Translations under genes and position numbers: made by a program
Part shown: one piece after another, positions 24,735 through 32,074 of the stretch
Layout: every line of letters begins with the position of its first letter
Numbering within the stretch: position 1 is the stretch's first letter
Notes under the pieces: generated by a model
What the model saw: only the letters and a program-made list of their open reading frames with translations
Told to the model about the DNA's origin: nothing
Database searches by the model: none
DNA from: Eubacteriales bacterium
Lineage (GTDB): Bacteria; Bacillota; Clostridia; Lachnospirales; Lachnospiraceae
DNA: 38,661 nucleotides
Reading direction: 5' to 3'
Assembly (NCBI GenBank): GCA_030536755.1
Contig: JAUNPJ010000034.1
Span: 1 to 38,661, forward strand

Positions 24735-26246
24735 GTGAATAGTTGGATTTTAGTGCCGGTGTTTCTGCCGGTGATAGCCGGGATTTTTCTGCTGGTGGCT
24801 GCATTTCGCAAGCATCCGGAAAATGTGCAGATCAGTCCCGGGGAACGTCATCGCCTTCATCTGATTGCAGGGAGCGTGCTGCTGATATCGGCAGTTCTCG
24901 CGGTGGCGGCAGTCTGGACAGGCGAAAAAAGTTTGACCTTGTTTTATCTTATGGAAGAAATTCCTATTTATTTTCATATTGACGGCATAAGCAGGATTTT
25001 TGTGACATTTACAAGTATCGTCTGGTTGTGCGCGGGCAGTTACGCTTTTATTTATATTCAGCATGAGGGAAAAGAAACCGGCTTTTTTGGTTTTTATCTT
25101 TTAGTATATGGTGTCGTGCTGGCACTGGATTTTTCCGGAAATCTTGTGACCATGTATTTCTTTTATGAACTGATGACGCTGACTTCTGCGCCGATGGTGC
25201 TGCATCATGGTTCCAAAGGAGCGATGATCGGAACTTTGAAATACCTGTTTTATTCGCTTTGCGGTGCATATATGGGACTGTTTGGAATATTCTTCCTGTA
25301 TCGCTATTGTGATACACTCACCTTTACATCGGGTGGAACTTTGAATCTTACTGCAGCCCAGGATCATCGAACCATTCTTCTGATTGCAGTATTTGTGATG
25401 CTTGTGGGATTCGGGGCAAAGGCCGGTATGTTTCCGCTGCATTCCTGGCTTCCGGCTGCCCATCCGGTGGCACCGTCCCCCATATCAGCCGTGTTTTCGG
25501 GCATTCTTGTAAAAGGCGGTGTTCTTGCGGTAATCCGTACGGTTTACTATATTGTGGGACCGGACTTTATCAGGGGGACATGGGTACAGACGGCTTGGAT
25601 CGTGCTGACGCTTCTTACGGTTTTTATGGGTTCCATGATGGCCTACCGGGAACAGGTGCTCAAAAGGAGACTGGCCTATTCGACCGTGAGCCAGGTTTCC
25701 TATATTTTGTTCGGATTAGCACTGCTGACCCCGACCGGAATGACGGGCGCGCTTTTGCACACCGTCTTTCATGCATTTATCAAAGCGACGCTGTTTCTCA
25801 GTGCTGGTGTGTTCATTCTGGAAGAAAACAAATCAAGAGTTGATCAGTTGGCGGGTATTGGAAAATGTATGCCGAAAACGCTGATGTGTTATACCTTTGC
25901 ATCGCTGGCGCTGATCGGAATTCCACCGGCCAGCGGTTTTATCAGCAAATGGTATCTGGCGCAGGGCGCAATGCAGGCAGAAGTGGGCGTATTTCGATGG
26001 CTTGGCCCGGTTGTACTTTTGATCAGTGCGCTTTTGACGGCAGGATATTTGCTGCCTGTCACGATGAGAGGATTTTTCCCGGGTAAGAATGCAGGAGAAG
26101 AGCAGCAGGAAACGGTTGTAAATGAGGAGCCGCCGGGATTCATGCTGGTTCCGATGATCATCCTTGCCGCTTTGACCATCATCCTTGGGGTTTTGCCGAA
26201 TCCGCTGACGAAGTATATCGTTCAGTTGGTTTCCGGATTGATGTAG
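24735..26246 (+). CDS. Antiporter-like proton/cation pump subunit 2 (NuoL/M/N family)
   Basis: The 503-residue membrane protein again has ~14 helices and intact ion-path residues: Glu145 in YFFYELMTL, Lys in FGAKAGMFPLHSWLPAAHP, Lys in GILVKGGVLAVIR and Lys in GFISKWYLAQGA. The HPVAPSPISA segment is the classic broken-helix motif of the family. It starts with GTG after AGGAGG, 25 bases after subunit 1. It is a diverged paralogue, not a recent copy. Whether it corresponds to MrpA, to a second MrpD, or to NuoM/N cannot be told from the sequence alone. Confidence 0.92.
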   Translation: MNSWILVPVFLPVIAGIFLLVAAFRKHPENVQISPGERHRLHLIAGSVLLISAVLAVAAVWTGEKSLTLFYLMEEIPIYFHIDGISRIFVTFTSIVWLCAGSYAFIYIQHEGKETGFFGFYLLVYGVVLALDFSGNLVTMYFFYELMTLTSAPMVLHHGSKGAMIGTLKYLFYSLCGAYMGLFGIFFLYRYCDTLTFTSGGTLNLTAAQDHRTILLIAVFVMLVGFGAKAGMFPLHSWLPAAHPVAPSPISAVFSGILVKGGVLAVIRTVYYIVGPDFIRGTWVQTAWIVLTLLTVFMGSMMAYREQVLKRRLAYSTVSQVSYILFGLALLTPTGMTGALLHTVFHAFIKATLFLSAGVFILEENKSRVDQLAGIGKCMPKTLMCYTFASLALIGIPPASGFISKWYLAQGAMQAEVGVFRWLGPVVLLISALLTAGYLLPVTMRGFFPGKNAGEEQQETVVNEEPPGFMLVPMIILAALTIILGVLPNPLTKYIVQLVSGLM

Positions 26247-26262
26247 AAAGGGGGAAGTAAAA

Positions 26263-27738
26263 ATGAATTCTGTGATTATGGTTGTTGTCGTTTTGCTCCC
26301 CATTCTCCTGGGAATGCCGATTCCGCTGCTTCCTTTTAAAAATCGAAACCAAATGGCGGTTTATGTGGAGAGTGTGACGCTGGTTACTTCTGTGCTGGTG
26401 TGGATGATGCTTTTTGCTCAACCACAGGAGGCGTTTGTTCTGTTTCGTTTTACGGGAAATTTAAGTGTCAGCTTCCGACTCGATGGACTTGGGACTGTGT
26501 TTGCCGGAATCGTATCAGCGCTGTGGCCGCTTGCCACGCTGTATTCGTTTGAATATATGAAACATGAAAAGCATGAAACGTATTTCTTTATGTTTTATGT
26601 GGTTACGTACGGAGTGACGCTTGGAATTGCACTGGCGGAGGATCTTGTGGCGATGTATTTCTTCTATGAAATGCTCAGTCTGGTGACGCTGCCGCTGATT
26701 ATGCATACGCTGACGAGAGAGGCGATTTTGGCCAGCCGAACTTACCTTTATTATTCTCTGGGCGGTGCGGCCTTTGCTTTTATCGGAATGGTTGCGATTT
26801 TGACATTCGGCACAACTTCCGTGTTTGTGCCGGGCGGTGTGATCGATCTTGCAAAGGTTGGAGATAAACAGAACTTTTTGCTGTTGATCTATGTGTTGTG
26901 TTTCTGTGGTTTCAGCGTGAAGGCGGCCATGTTCCCGTTTTCTGCATGGCTGCCGAAAGCCGGTGTGGCACCTACTCCCGTCACCGCACTGCTTCACGCC
27001 GTAGCCGTGGTAAAAGCGGGTGCTTTTACGGTCATCCGTGTGACGTACTACAGCTTTGGTACAGAATTTCTGCGGGGAACGTGGGCACAGACGATCGTGC
27101 TGGGACTGACGATTTTTACGATTGTATATGGATGCAGCAGAGCATTGAAGGAAACGCATTTGAAGCGGAGACTTGCCTGGTCTACCGTCAGCAATCTTTC
27201 TTATATTCTGTTTGGTGCAGCTCTGATGACACCGCTTGGGCTGGTGGGCGGTCTGAGTCATATGATTTTCCATGCAGTGATGAAAATCTGCGCGTTCTTC
27301 TGCGCCGGTGCTGTGATTTATAAGACCGGAAGGAACTACATTCATGAATTGAATGGATTCGGGCGCAAAATGCCGAAGGTATTTTTGATTTTCACCATTT
27401 CCGGATTGGCACTGATGGGTGTTCCGGGGCTTTGCGGTTTTATCAGCAAATGGAATCTTGCCAAAGCGGCGATCGAAAGTGAGAATCCTCTGGCTTATGT
27501 GGGAATTGTGTTCCTTTTGATCTCTGCGATTCTGACGGCAATTTATATGATGACCATTTCCATCCGGGCATTTTTCCCTGGCAAAGAGTTTGACTACAGC
27601 ACGATTTCCGATGTGGAAGACCCGAATTGGATGATGATTCTCCCTCTGGTGATTTTTGTGATTGCCATGTTTGTGTTTGGGTTATACTCAGAACCGGTAA
27701 TCGCAATGCTGGAATCCATCGCAGCGGTAATGAATTAG
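26263..27738 (+). CDS. Antiporter-like proton/cation pump subunit 3 (NuoL/M/N family)
   Basis: The 491-residue protein shares the same fold. Glu136 in YFFYEMLSL, Lys in FSVKAAMFPFSAWLPKAG, Lys in AVVKAGAFTVIR and Lys in GFISKWNLAKAA are kept, so it should be competent for ion translocation. The helix-7 motif reads PFSAWLP instead of PLHSWLP, so the conserved His there is replaced by Ser. It lies 16 bases after subunit 2, with AAAGGGGG before the ATG, and belongs to the same operon. Confidence 0.92.
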   Translation: MNSVIMVVVVLLPILLGMPIPLLPFKNRNQMAVYVESVTLVTSVLVWMMLFAQPQEAFVLFRFTGNLSVSFRLDGLGTVFAGIVSALWPLATLYSFEYMKHEKHETYFFMFYVVTYGVTLGIALAEDLVAMYFFYEMLSLVTLPLIMHTLTREAILASRTYLYYSLGGAAFAFIGMVAILTFGTTSVFVPGGVIDLAKVGDKQNFLLLIYVLCFCGFSVKAAMFPFSAWLPKAGVAPTPVTALLHAVAVVKAGAFTVIRVTYYSFGTEFLRGTWAQTIVLGLTIFTIVYGCSRALKETHLKRRLAWSTVSNLSYILFGAALMTPLGLVGGLSHMIFHAVMKICAFFCAGAVIYKTGRNYIHELNGFGRKMPKVFLIFTISGLALMGVPGLCGFISKWNLAKAAIESENPLAYVGIVFLLISAILTAIYMMTISIRAFFPGKEFDYSTISDVEDPNWMMILPLVIFVIAMFVFGLYSEPVIAMLESIAAVMN

Positions 27739-27754
27739 GAGAGGAGTTGAGAAA

Positions 27755-29827
27755 ATGAATATCATGTTAGTAAGTCTTGTATTTTATCCATTTTTCGGTG
27801 GAATTCTTTCCTATTTCGTTGGAAAATACCGGGAAGATTATCGTGATGCGCTGGCGGAATTTGTGGCGGTCAGTGAGTTTGTCTTAGCGGTGATTGTGGC
27901 AGTGATCGGTTTTAGAGGTCTCGGTGCAGCAGGTGGGGAAAGCATTGCACAGGTATCGATCCCGGAGATCTGTGGATTCGGTCTGAATTTTACTCTGGAT
28001 GGATTTCGGGTGATTTACAGTCTGGTGGCGGCGTTGATGTGGATGATGACGACGCTTCTTTCCAGGGAGTATTTTCAGCATCACGGGAATCGAAACCGGT
28101 TTTATCTGTTTTTGCTTTTGACGCTTGGAGCAACGATGGGAGTATTTTTGTCGGCGGATTTGTATACCACCTTTATTTTCTTTGAAGTGATGTCTTTTAC
28201 TTCGTATGTCTGGGTGGCGCAGGAAGAAAATGAGGCATCGCTGCGGGCGGCAGCTACGTATCTGGCAGTTGCGGTTATCGGCGGACTGGTCATGCTGATG
28301 GGACTGTTTTTGTTGTATCGGGAGCTTGGAACGATGACAATCTCCGAACTTTTGCCGGCATCCCGCGCGTGTGAGGAAAAAGAAATTCTCTATACGGCAG
28401 GTGTCTGCATGCTGGTGGGATTCGGGGCAAAGGCAGGCGCGTTTCCGCTTCACATCTGGCTGCCGAAAGCACATCCCGTGGCACCGGCACCGGCGTCCGC
28501 TCTGCTGTCTGGTATTCTTACAAAAACTGGTGTGTTTGGAATTCTTGTTATCAGCAGCAATCTGTTTCTTCATGATGCGGTCTGGGGCAGGCTGATTCTT
28601 GGGATCGGGGTGCTGACGATGTTTGGCGGTGCTTTGCTGGCAGTATTTTCTATCGATTTAAAGCGGACGCTGGCGTGTTCGTCCATGTCCCAGATTGGAT
28701 TTATTCTTGTCGGTGTGGGAATGCAGGGACTGCTCGGTGAAGAGAATGCTCTGGCAGTACACGGAACACTCCTTCACATGGTCAACCATTCTATGATTAA
28801 GCTTGTTCTGTTTATGGCCGCAGGCGTCATCTTTATGAATACACACGCTCTGAATCTCAATGACATTCGGGGATTTGGAAGAAAGAAACCGCTGCTGAAA
28901 GTAATCTTTCTGGTGGGGGCGCTGGCAATCGGAGGCATCCCCTTCTTTGGCGGCTATATCAGTAAGACGCTCATTCATGAAAGTATTGTAGAATACGCGG
29001 GTGGTTGGGTAATGCATGCAGTGGAATATATCTTCCTGTTCAGTGGCGGTCTTACGATAGGATATATGACGAAACTCTATGTTGCTATTTTTGTGGAAAG
29101 CAACGAGAGTACACAGGTGCAGAGTAAGTTCGACCATATGAAATCATACATGAATACTCGAAGCGGTATGGCACTTGGAATCAGTGCGGCTTTGCTGTTG
29201 ATCTGGGGGCTGTTCCGACATACGATTATGGGCCGTGCAGCAGTTATTGCTCAGAGATTTATGCATCTTGAGGAAGAAGGACATGCGGTTGCGTATTTCA
29301 GTCTGAAAAATCTTTCCGGTGCGGCAATCTCCATTGCGATTGGCGCTGTGGTTTATCTGCTGGTGATTCGTCGATATCTGATGAAAGAGACGGGAGGAAG
29401 AGTCCGCAGCTATGTGGATGTCTGGCCCAAGTGGCTGGATCTGGAAAATCTGATTTACCGTCCGATTCTTCTTCAGTTTCTGCCGCTGATGTGCGGTGTG
29501 GCCAGCAGGATTATGGACAGCTTTCTTGATTTGACGGTATTGGTTTTAAGAAAAACTGTTTATTGCGACAGCACGCTTCCGTACGAACGTCCGGAAGGCA
29601 ATGCATTCACAGAGCACACAGGAAATTTCCTAAACAGACTGCAGAAGCTTGGCAATCATTTATGGAACCGTAAGAGTCCTGAGAATAAGAATTATGTTCA
29701 TATTCTGGCTGTGAAAAATGAGGAAGTGAAAGAAACCAATAAGATCATTCAGAGAAGTTTGTCGTTTGGATTGATGTTAGTTGGAATTGGACTTTGCCTT
29801 ACTATGGTTTATATCATCTGGTGGTAG
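27755..29827 (+). CDS. Antiporter-like pump subunit 4, long form with C-terminal extension
   Basis: The 690-residue protein has the NuoL/MrpA-like core (residues ~1-460) with Glu144 in FIFFEVMSF, Lys in FGAKAGAFPLHIWLPKAHP, Lys in GILTKTGVFGI and Lys in GGYISKTLIHES. A C-terminal extension (~460-690) adds several more membrane helices (around 475-495, 525-550, 665-688) and a hydrophilic part between ~590 and 655. In complex I, NuoL carries a long C-terminal lateral helix that straps the pump subunits together; an analogous role is possible but inferred. It is the last gene of the operon; a strong terminator follows. Confidence 0.9.
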   Translation: MNIMLVSLVFYPFFGGILSYFVGKYREDYRDALAEFVAVSEFVLAVIVAVIGFRGLGAAGGESIAQVSIPEICGFGLNFTLDGFRVIYSLVAALMWMMTTLLSREYFQHHGNRNRFYLFLLLTLGATMGVFLSADLYTTFIFFEVMSFTSYVWVAQEENEASLRAAATYLAVAVIGGLVMLMGLFLLYRELGTMTISELLPASRACEEKEILYTAGVCMLVGFGAKAGAFPLHIWLPKAHPVAPAPASALLSGILTKTGVFGILVISSNLFLHDAVWGRLILGIGVLTMFGGALLAVFSIDLKRTLACSSMSQIGFILVGVGMQGLLGEENALAVHGTLLHMVNHSMIKLVLFMAAGVIFMNTHALNLNDIRGFGRKKPLLKVIFLVGALAIGGIPFFGGYISKTLIHESIVEYAGGWVMHAVEYIFLFSGGLTIGYMTKLYVAIFVESNESTQVQSKFDHMKSYMNTRSGMALGISAALLLIWGLFRHTIMGRAAVIAQRFMHLEEEGHAVAYFSLKNLSGAAISIAIGAVVYLLVIRRYLMKETGGRVRSYVDVWPKWLDLENLIYRPILLQFLPLMCGVASRIMDSFLDLTVLVLRKTVYCDSTLPYERPEGNAFTEHTGNFLNRLQKLGNHLWNRKSPENKNYVHILAVKNEEVKETNKIIQRSLSFGLMLVGIGLCLTMVYIIWW

Positions 29828-29871
29828 ATGGTATGTGAGAGTCAGTATTTTGAATGAAATATGAAAAGAAT

Positions 29872-29924
29872 AGAGACTGCTGTGCGTATTTAGAAATCAA
29901 TGCGCAGCAGTCTCTGCTTTTTAT
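29872..29924 (+). terminator. Terminator of the Mrp/Mbh operon
   Basis: AGAGACTGCTGTGCG (29872-29886) pairs with TGCGCAGCAGTCTCT (29901-29915) over 15 bp with two G-U pairs. GCTTTTTATT follows. Confidence 0.88.
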
Positions 29925-29951
29925 TGAAAGATACCTCAGAGTGGGAAAACG

Positions 29952-29969
29952 GTTACTGTGAACAGTAAC
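29952..29969. repeat. Solo palindromic end of the 4000-4142 element
   Basis: GTTACTGTGAACAGTAAC is a palindrome of two 8-base arms. Its first 12 bases equal 4116-4127 and its last 12 are the exact reverse complement of 4000-4011. It looks like the two ends of the intergenic element joined without the middle. Confidence 0.55.
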
Positions 29970-30030
29970 GGAAACTGTAAAAGTAATGTAAAATATAGAG
30001 GCAAAACTATTCATCATAATTGCTTTGGTG

Positions 30031-30036
30031 TATAAT
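30031..30036 (+). promoter_or_regulatory. -10 element before the response-regulator gene
   Basis: A perfect TATAAT lies 57 bases before the start codon. The -35 position reads TATTCA, a poor match, so an activator or another element may help. Confidence 0.5.
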
Positions 30037-30092
30037 AAAAGAACATATAAAAAAATTCAGAATAACGTGAATGATATGATCAGGGAAGGTAT

Positions 30093-30800
30093 ATGAAAAT
30101 TGCAATTTGTGACGATGAAAAGCAGATTCGTGAGTTATTAAAAGAAAAGATTATACAGATATTTTTTAATAATGACGAGGCGTTTGAGATTGAATTGTTT
30201 GAGAATGGGGAAGCGTTATTAAAAGCAGATCTCAGACAGATCGACATTCTTTTTCTGGATGTGGATATGCCAGGCAGGAACGGACTTGAAATAGCAAAAG
30301 AGATCCGCAGGCAGACAGAAGATATGATTATCGTTTTTATTACAGCTTACAGCGAGTTTGTTTTTGAGAGCTTTAAAGTCGAGGCATTTCGGTACTTATT
30401 GAAACCGATTAAAGAAAACGAACTGGTAGAGACGCTGCAGTCTGTTCGTAAAAAGCTTTGTGAATCCGATGAGGAACTGAAAATCTGCTTTGAAAATGAG
30501 ACATACAACATTAAATATTCCGACATTTTTTATCTGGAAGGTATGCGAGGAAAAATATGGATTTACTGTAAAAACAATAAGATATACCGCTGGAGAGGTG
30601 TGTTGAAAAAAATAGGAGAATTCATGAAAGAAAAAGGATTTTTCCAGATTCATCAAAGCTACATCATTAATATGAATAAAATTGTAAAATATAATGCACA
30701 GACGGTAGAGTTGGAAGAGGGACATAAAGTACCGATCAGCCGCTATCGTCTGAATGCTTTCAAGGAAGAATACATCAGATTTTGGAGCAAAATTTTATGA
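30093..30800 (+). CDS. LytTR-family response regulator
   Basis: The 235-residue protein has an N-terminal receiver domain (~1-120) with the acidic pair Asp7/Asp8, phosphoacceptor Asp56 in FLDVDMPG, the switch Thr in ITAY and Lys in LLKPI. The C-terminal LytTR DNA-binding domain (~133-235) shows IFYLEGMRGKIWI, FFQIHQSYIINMNKI and VPISRYRLNAFKEEY. AgrA, ComE and VirR belong to this class, and most bind pairs of direct repeats. GGAAGG precedes the ATG. It overlaps the kinase gene by 4 bases (ATGA) and is surely its partner. No agrB or agrD peptide genes are near. Confidence 0.94.
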   Translation: MKIAICDDEKQIRELLKEKIIQIFFNNDEAFEIELFENGEALLKADLRQIDILFLDVDMPGRNGLEIAKEIRRQTEDMIIVFITAYSEFVFESFKVEAFRYLLKPIKENELVETLQSVRKKLCESDEELKICFENETYNIKYSDIFYLEGMRGKIWIYCKNNKIYRWRGVLKKIGEFMKEKGFFQIHQSYIINMNKIVKYNAQTVELEEGHKVPISRYRLNAFKEEYIRFWSKIL

Positions 30801-32074
30801 TTGAGAAAATAATCATGGCCTTTTTCCTATTTGAGATCTTATTTGGCCTTTTTATTTTTATGGGAGATGTGAAAGAACTCAAAGAACTGCCGAGGAAAAC
30901 GAAAGTTACCATCATGACCATGTTTGTTGCCGCGGCTTTTTTAGGAGTATGTGCGATTAAGAAACTGTATTTGTTTTTGATTGTTTTGCTGACGATTGAG
31001 TATATGGCAACATTATTCCGGTATAAAGAGGAAAAAGGAAGATCCTGGAGTTCGGCATTGAAGGGGATTTTCGGTATTTTGACAGCAGTGATTGTAGAGA
31101 TTGGAATCGGTGCCATATATTATGTGGAACTGGAAAAACAGGGAGCTGTCATAAAACCGTATGATAATAAAATGGTATTGAGTTGTCTGCTTGCAATTGC
31201 GATTGTACAAATGTTTGCGATTATATTTTGGGAAATGATAAAAACAAAAAATGTATATCGTAAAAGTATGATGTTGCTGCTTTTGGTTAAAACGTTGGAG
31301 GAAATTCACTGGTTCTTAAATGATTTTCTGTTTCCGATCAGTGATAGTAAATATCAGACAAAGTCTTTAATTTTTATTCCGGCACTTGTGAGTACCTATC
31401 TGTTGTTTTTCTTTTTTGTATTCCGTGTACAGGAAAATGAAGTGAGAAAAAAACGGGAGGATATCCATGTAAATGCGTATGAATACTACCTGAATATGGA
31501 AGAAGAACACAGACGCATCCGAAAGATGTATCATGATATGAAAAATCAGCTGATGATTCTGGAGGGAGACAAGGATGTTTTCAAAAAAGAATACAGCCAG
31601 GAAGTCTTAAAAAAGCTGGAGACAATGAACCAGTTCTATCATACGGGATTGCCATTTCTTGACAGTCTGCTCTTTAATGCCAAAAGAAAGGCTGAGGAGA
31701 GGGGAATTGCATTTGACGTGGTAATTTCGGAAGGCTGTTTTTCTTTTATGAAAGAAGACGATGTGAATGTAATTTTCAGCAATGCCATTCTCAACGCGAT
31801 AGAAGCATGTGAAAAAATACAGGAAAAACCGAAAAGAATACAGATCAAAGCTGGCAAAAATTTAGAAGATACGCTGCTGTATTTTAAAAATACAGTTGCG
31901 GAGGAGCGAAAAAAAGGCTCTTTTACTACAAATAAGCAGAATAAAAAGATGCATGGAATTGGATTGACCAGCATACAGGAAGTTGTGGAAAAATATAACG
32001 GGTATGTATCTATTGTGGAAGAAAACGGCTCGTTTCAGCTTGCAATATTGTTTGGGGGACAAAGCGAAAAATGA
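30797..32074 (+). CDS. GHKL-type sensor histidine kinase (AgrC-like)
   Basis: The 425-residue protein has about six N-terminal membrane helices (~1-215) and a cytoplasmic kinase region. The phosphoacceptor is His246 in MYHDMKNQLMIL (AgrC/ComD-type H-box), the N-box is NAILNAIEA (from residue 329) and the G-box is GIGLTSIQEVVEKYNG (from 387). It starts within the response-regulator stop (ATGA overlap; GGAG 9 bases upstream) and its own stop overlaps the next ATG in the same way. The membrane part may sense a signal directly or through the neighbouring propeller protein. Confidence 0.92.
   Translation: MIEKIIMAFFLFEILFGLFIFMGDVKELKELPRKTKVTIMTMFVAAAFLGVCAIKKLYLFLIVLLTIEYMATLFRYKEEKGRSWSSALKGIFGILTAVIVEIGIGAIYYVELEKQGAVIKPYDNKMVLSCLLAIAIVQMFAIIFWEMIKTKNVYRKSMMLLLLVKTLEEIHWFLNDFLFPISDSKYQTKSLIFIPALVSTYLLFFFFVFRVQENEVRKKREDIHVNAYEYYLNMEEEHRRIRKMYHDMKNQLMILEGDKDVFKKEYSQEVLKKLETMNQFYHTGLPFLDSLLFNAKRKAEERGIAFDVVISEGCFSFMKEDDVNVIFSNAILNAIEACEKIQEKPKRIQIKAGKNLEDTLLYFKNTVAEERKKGSFTTNKQNKKMHGIGLTSIQEVVEKYNGYVSIVEENGSFQLAILFGGQSEK

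Noticed and set aside
26515-28573. Minus-strand open frames of 276 and 229 codons opposite antiporter genes
   Set aside because: His/Arg/Gln-rich composition typical of the antisense of membrane-protein genes; no ribosome binding site or domain.
20379-29827. Membrane-bound hydrogenase (Mbh) or complex I operon
   Set aside because: Only antiporter-type subunits are present; no NiFe large or small subunits, NuoB/C/D/H/I-like or ferredoxin-like proteins occur in or after the cluster.
23201-29827. Four antiporter-like genes as recent tandem duplicates
   Set aside because: Apart from shared family motifs the proteins differ strongly in sequence and length (491-690 residues), so they are old paralogues.
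30093-32074. Complete agr quorum-sensing locus
   Set aside because: No AgrB-like peptidase or AgrD-like peptide gene was found around the kinase and regulator.
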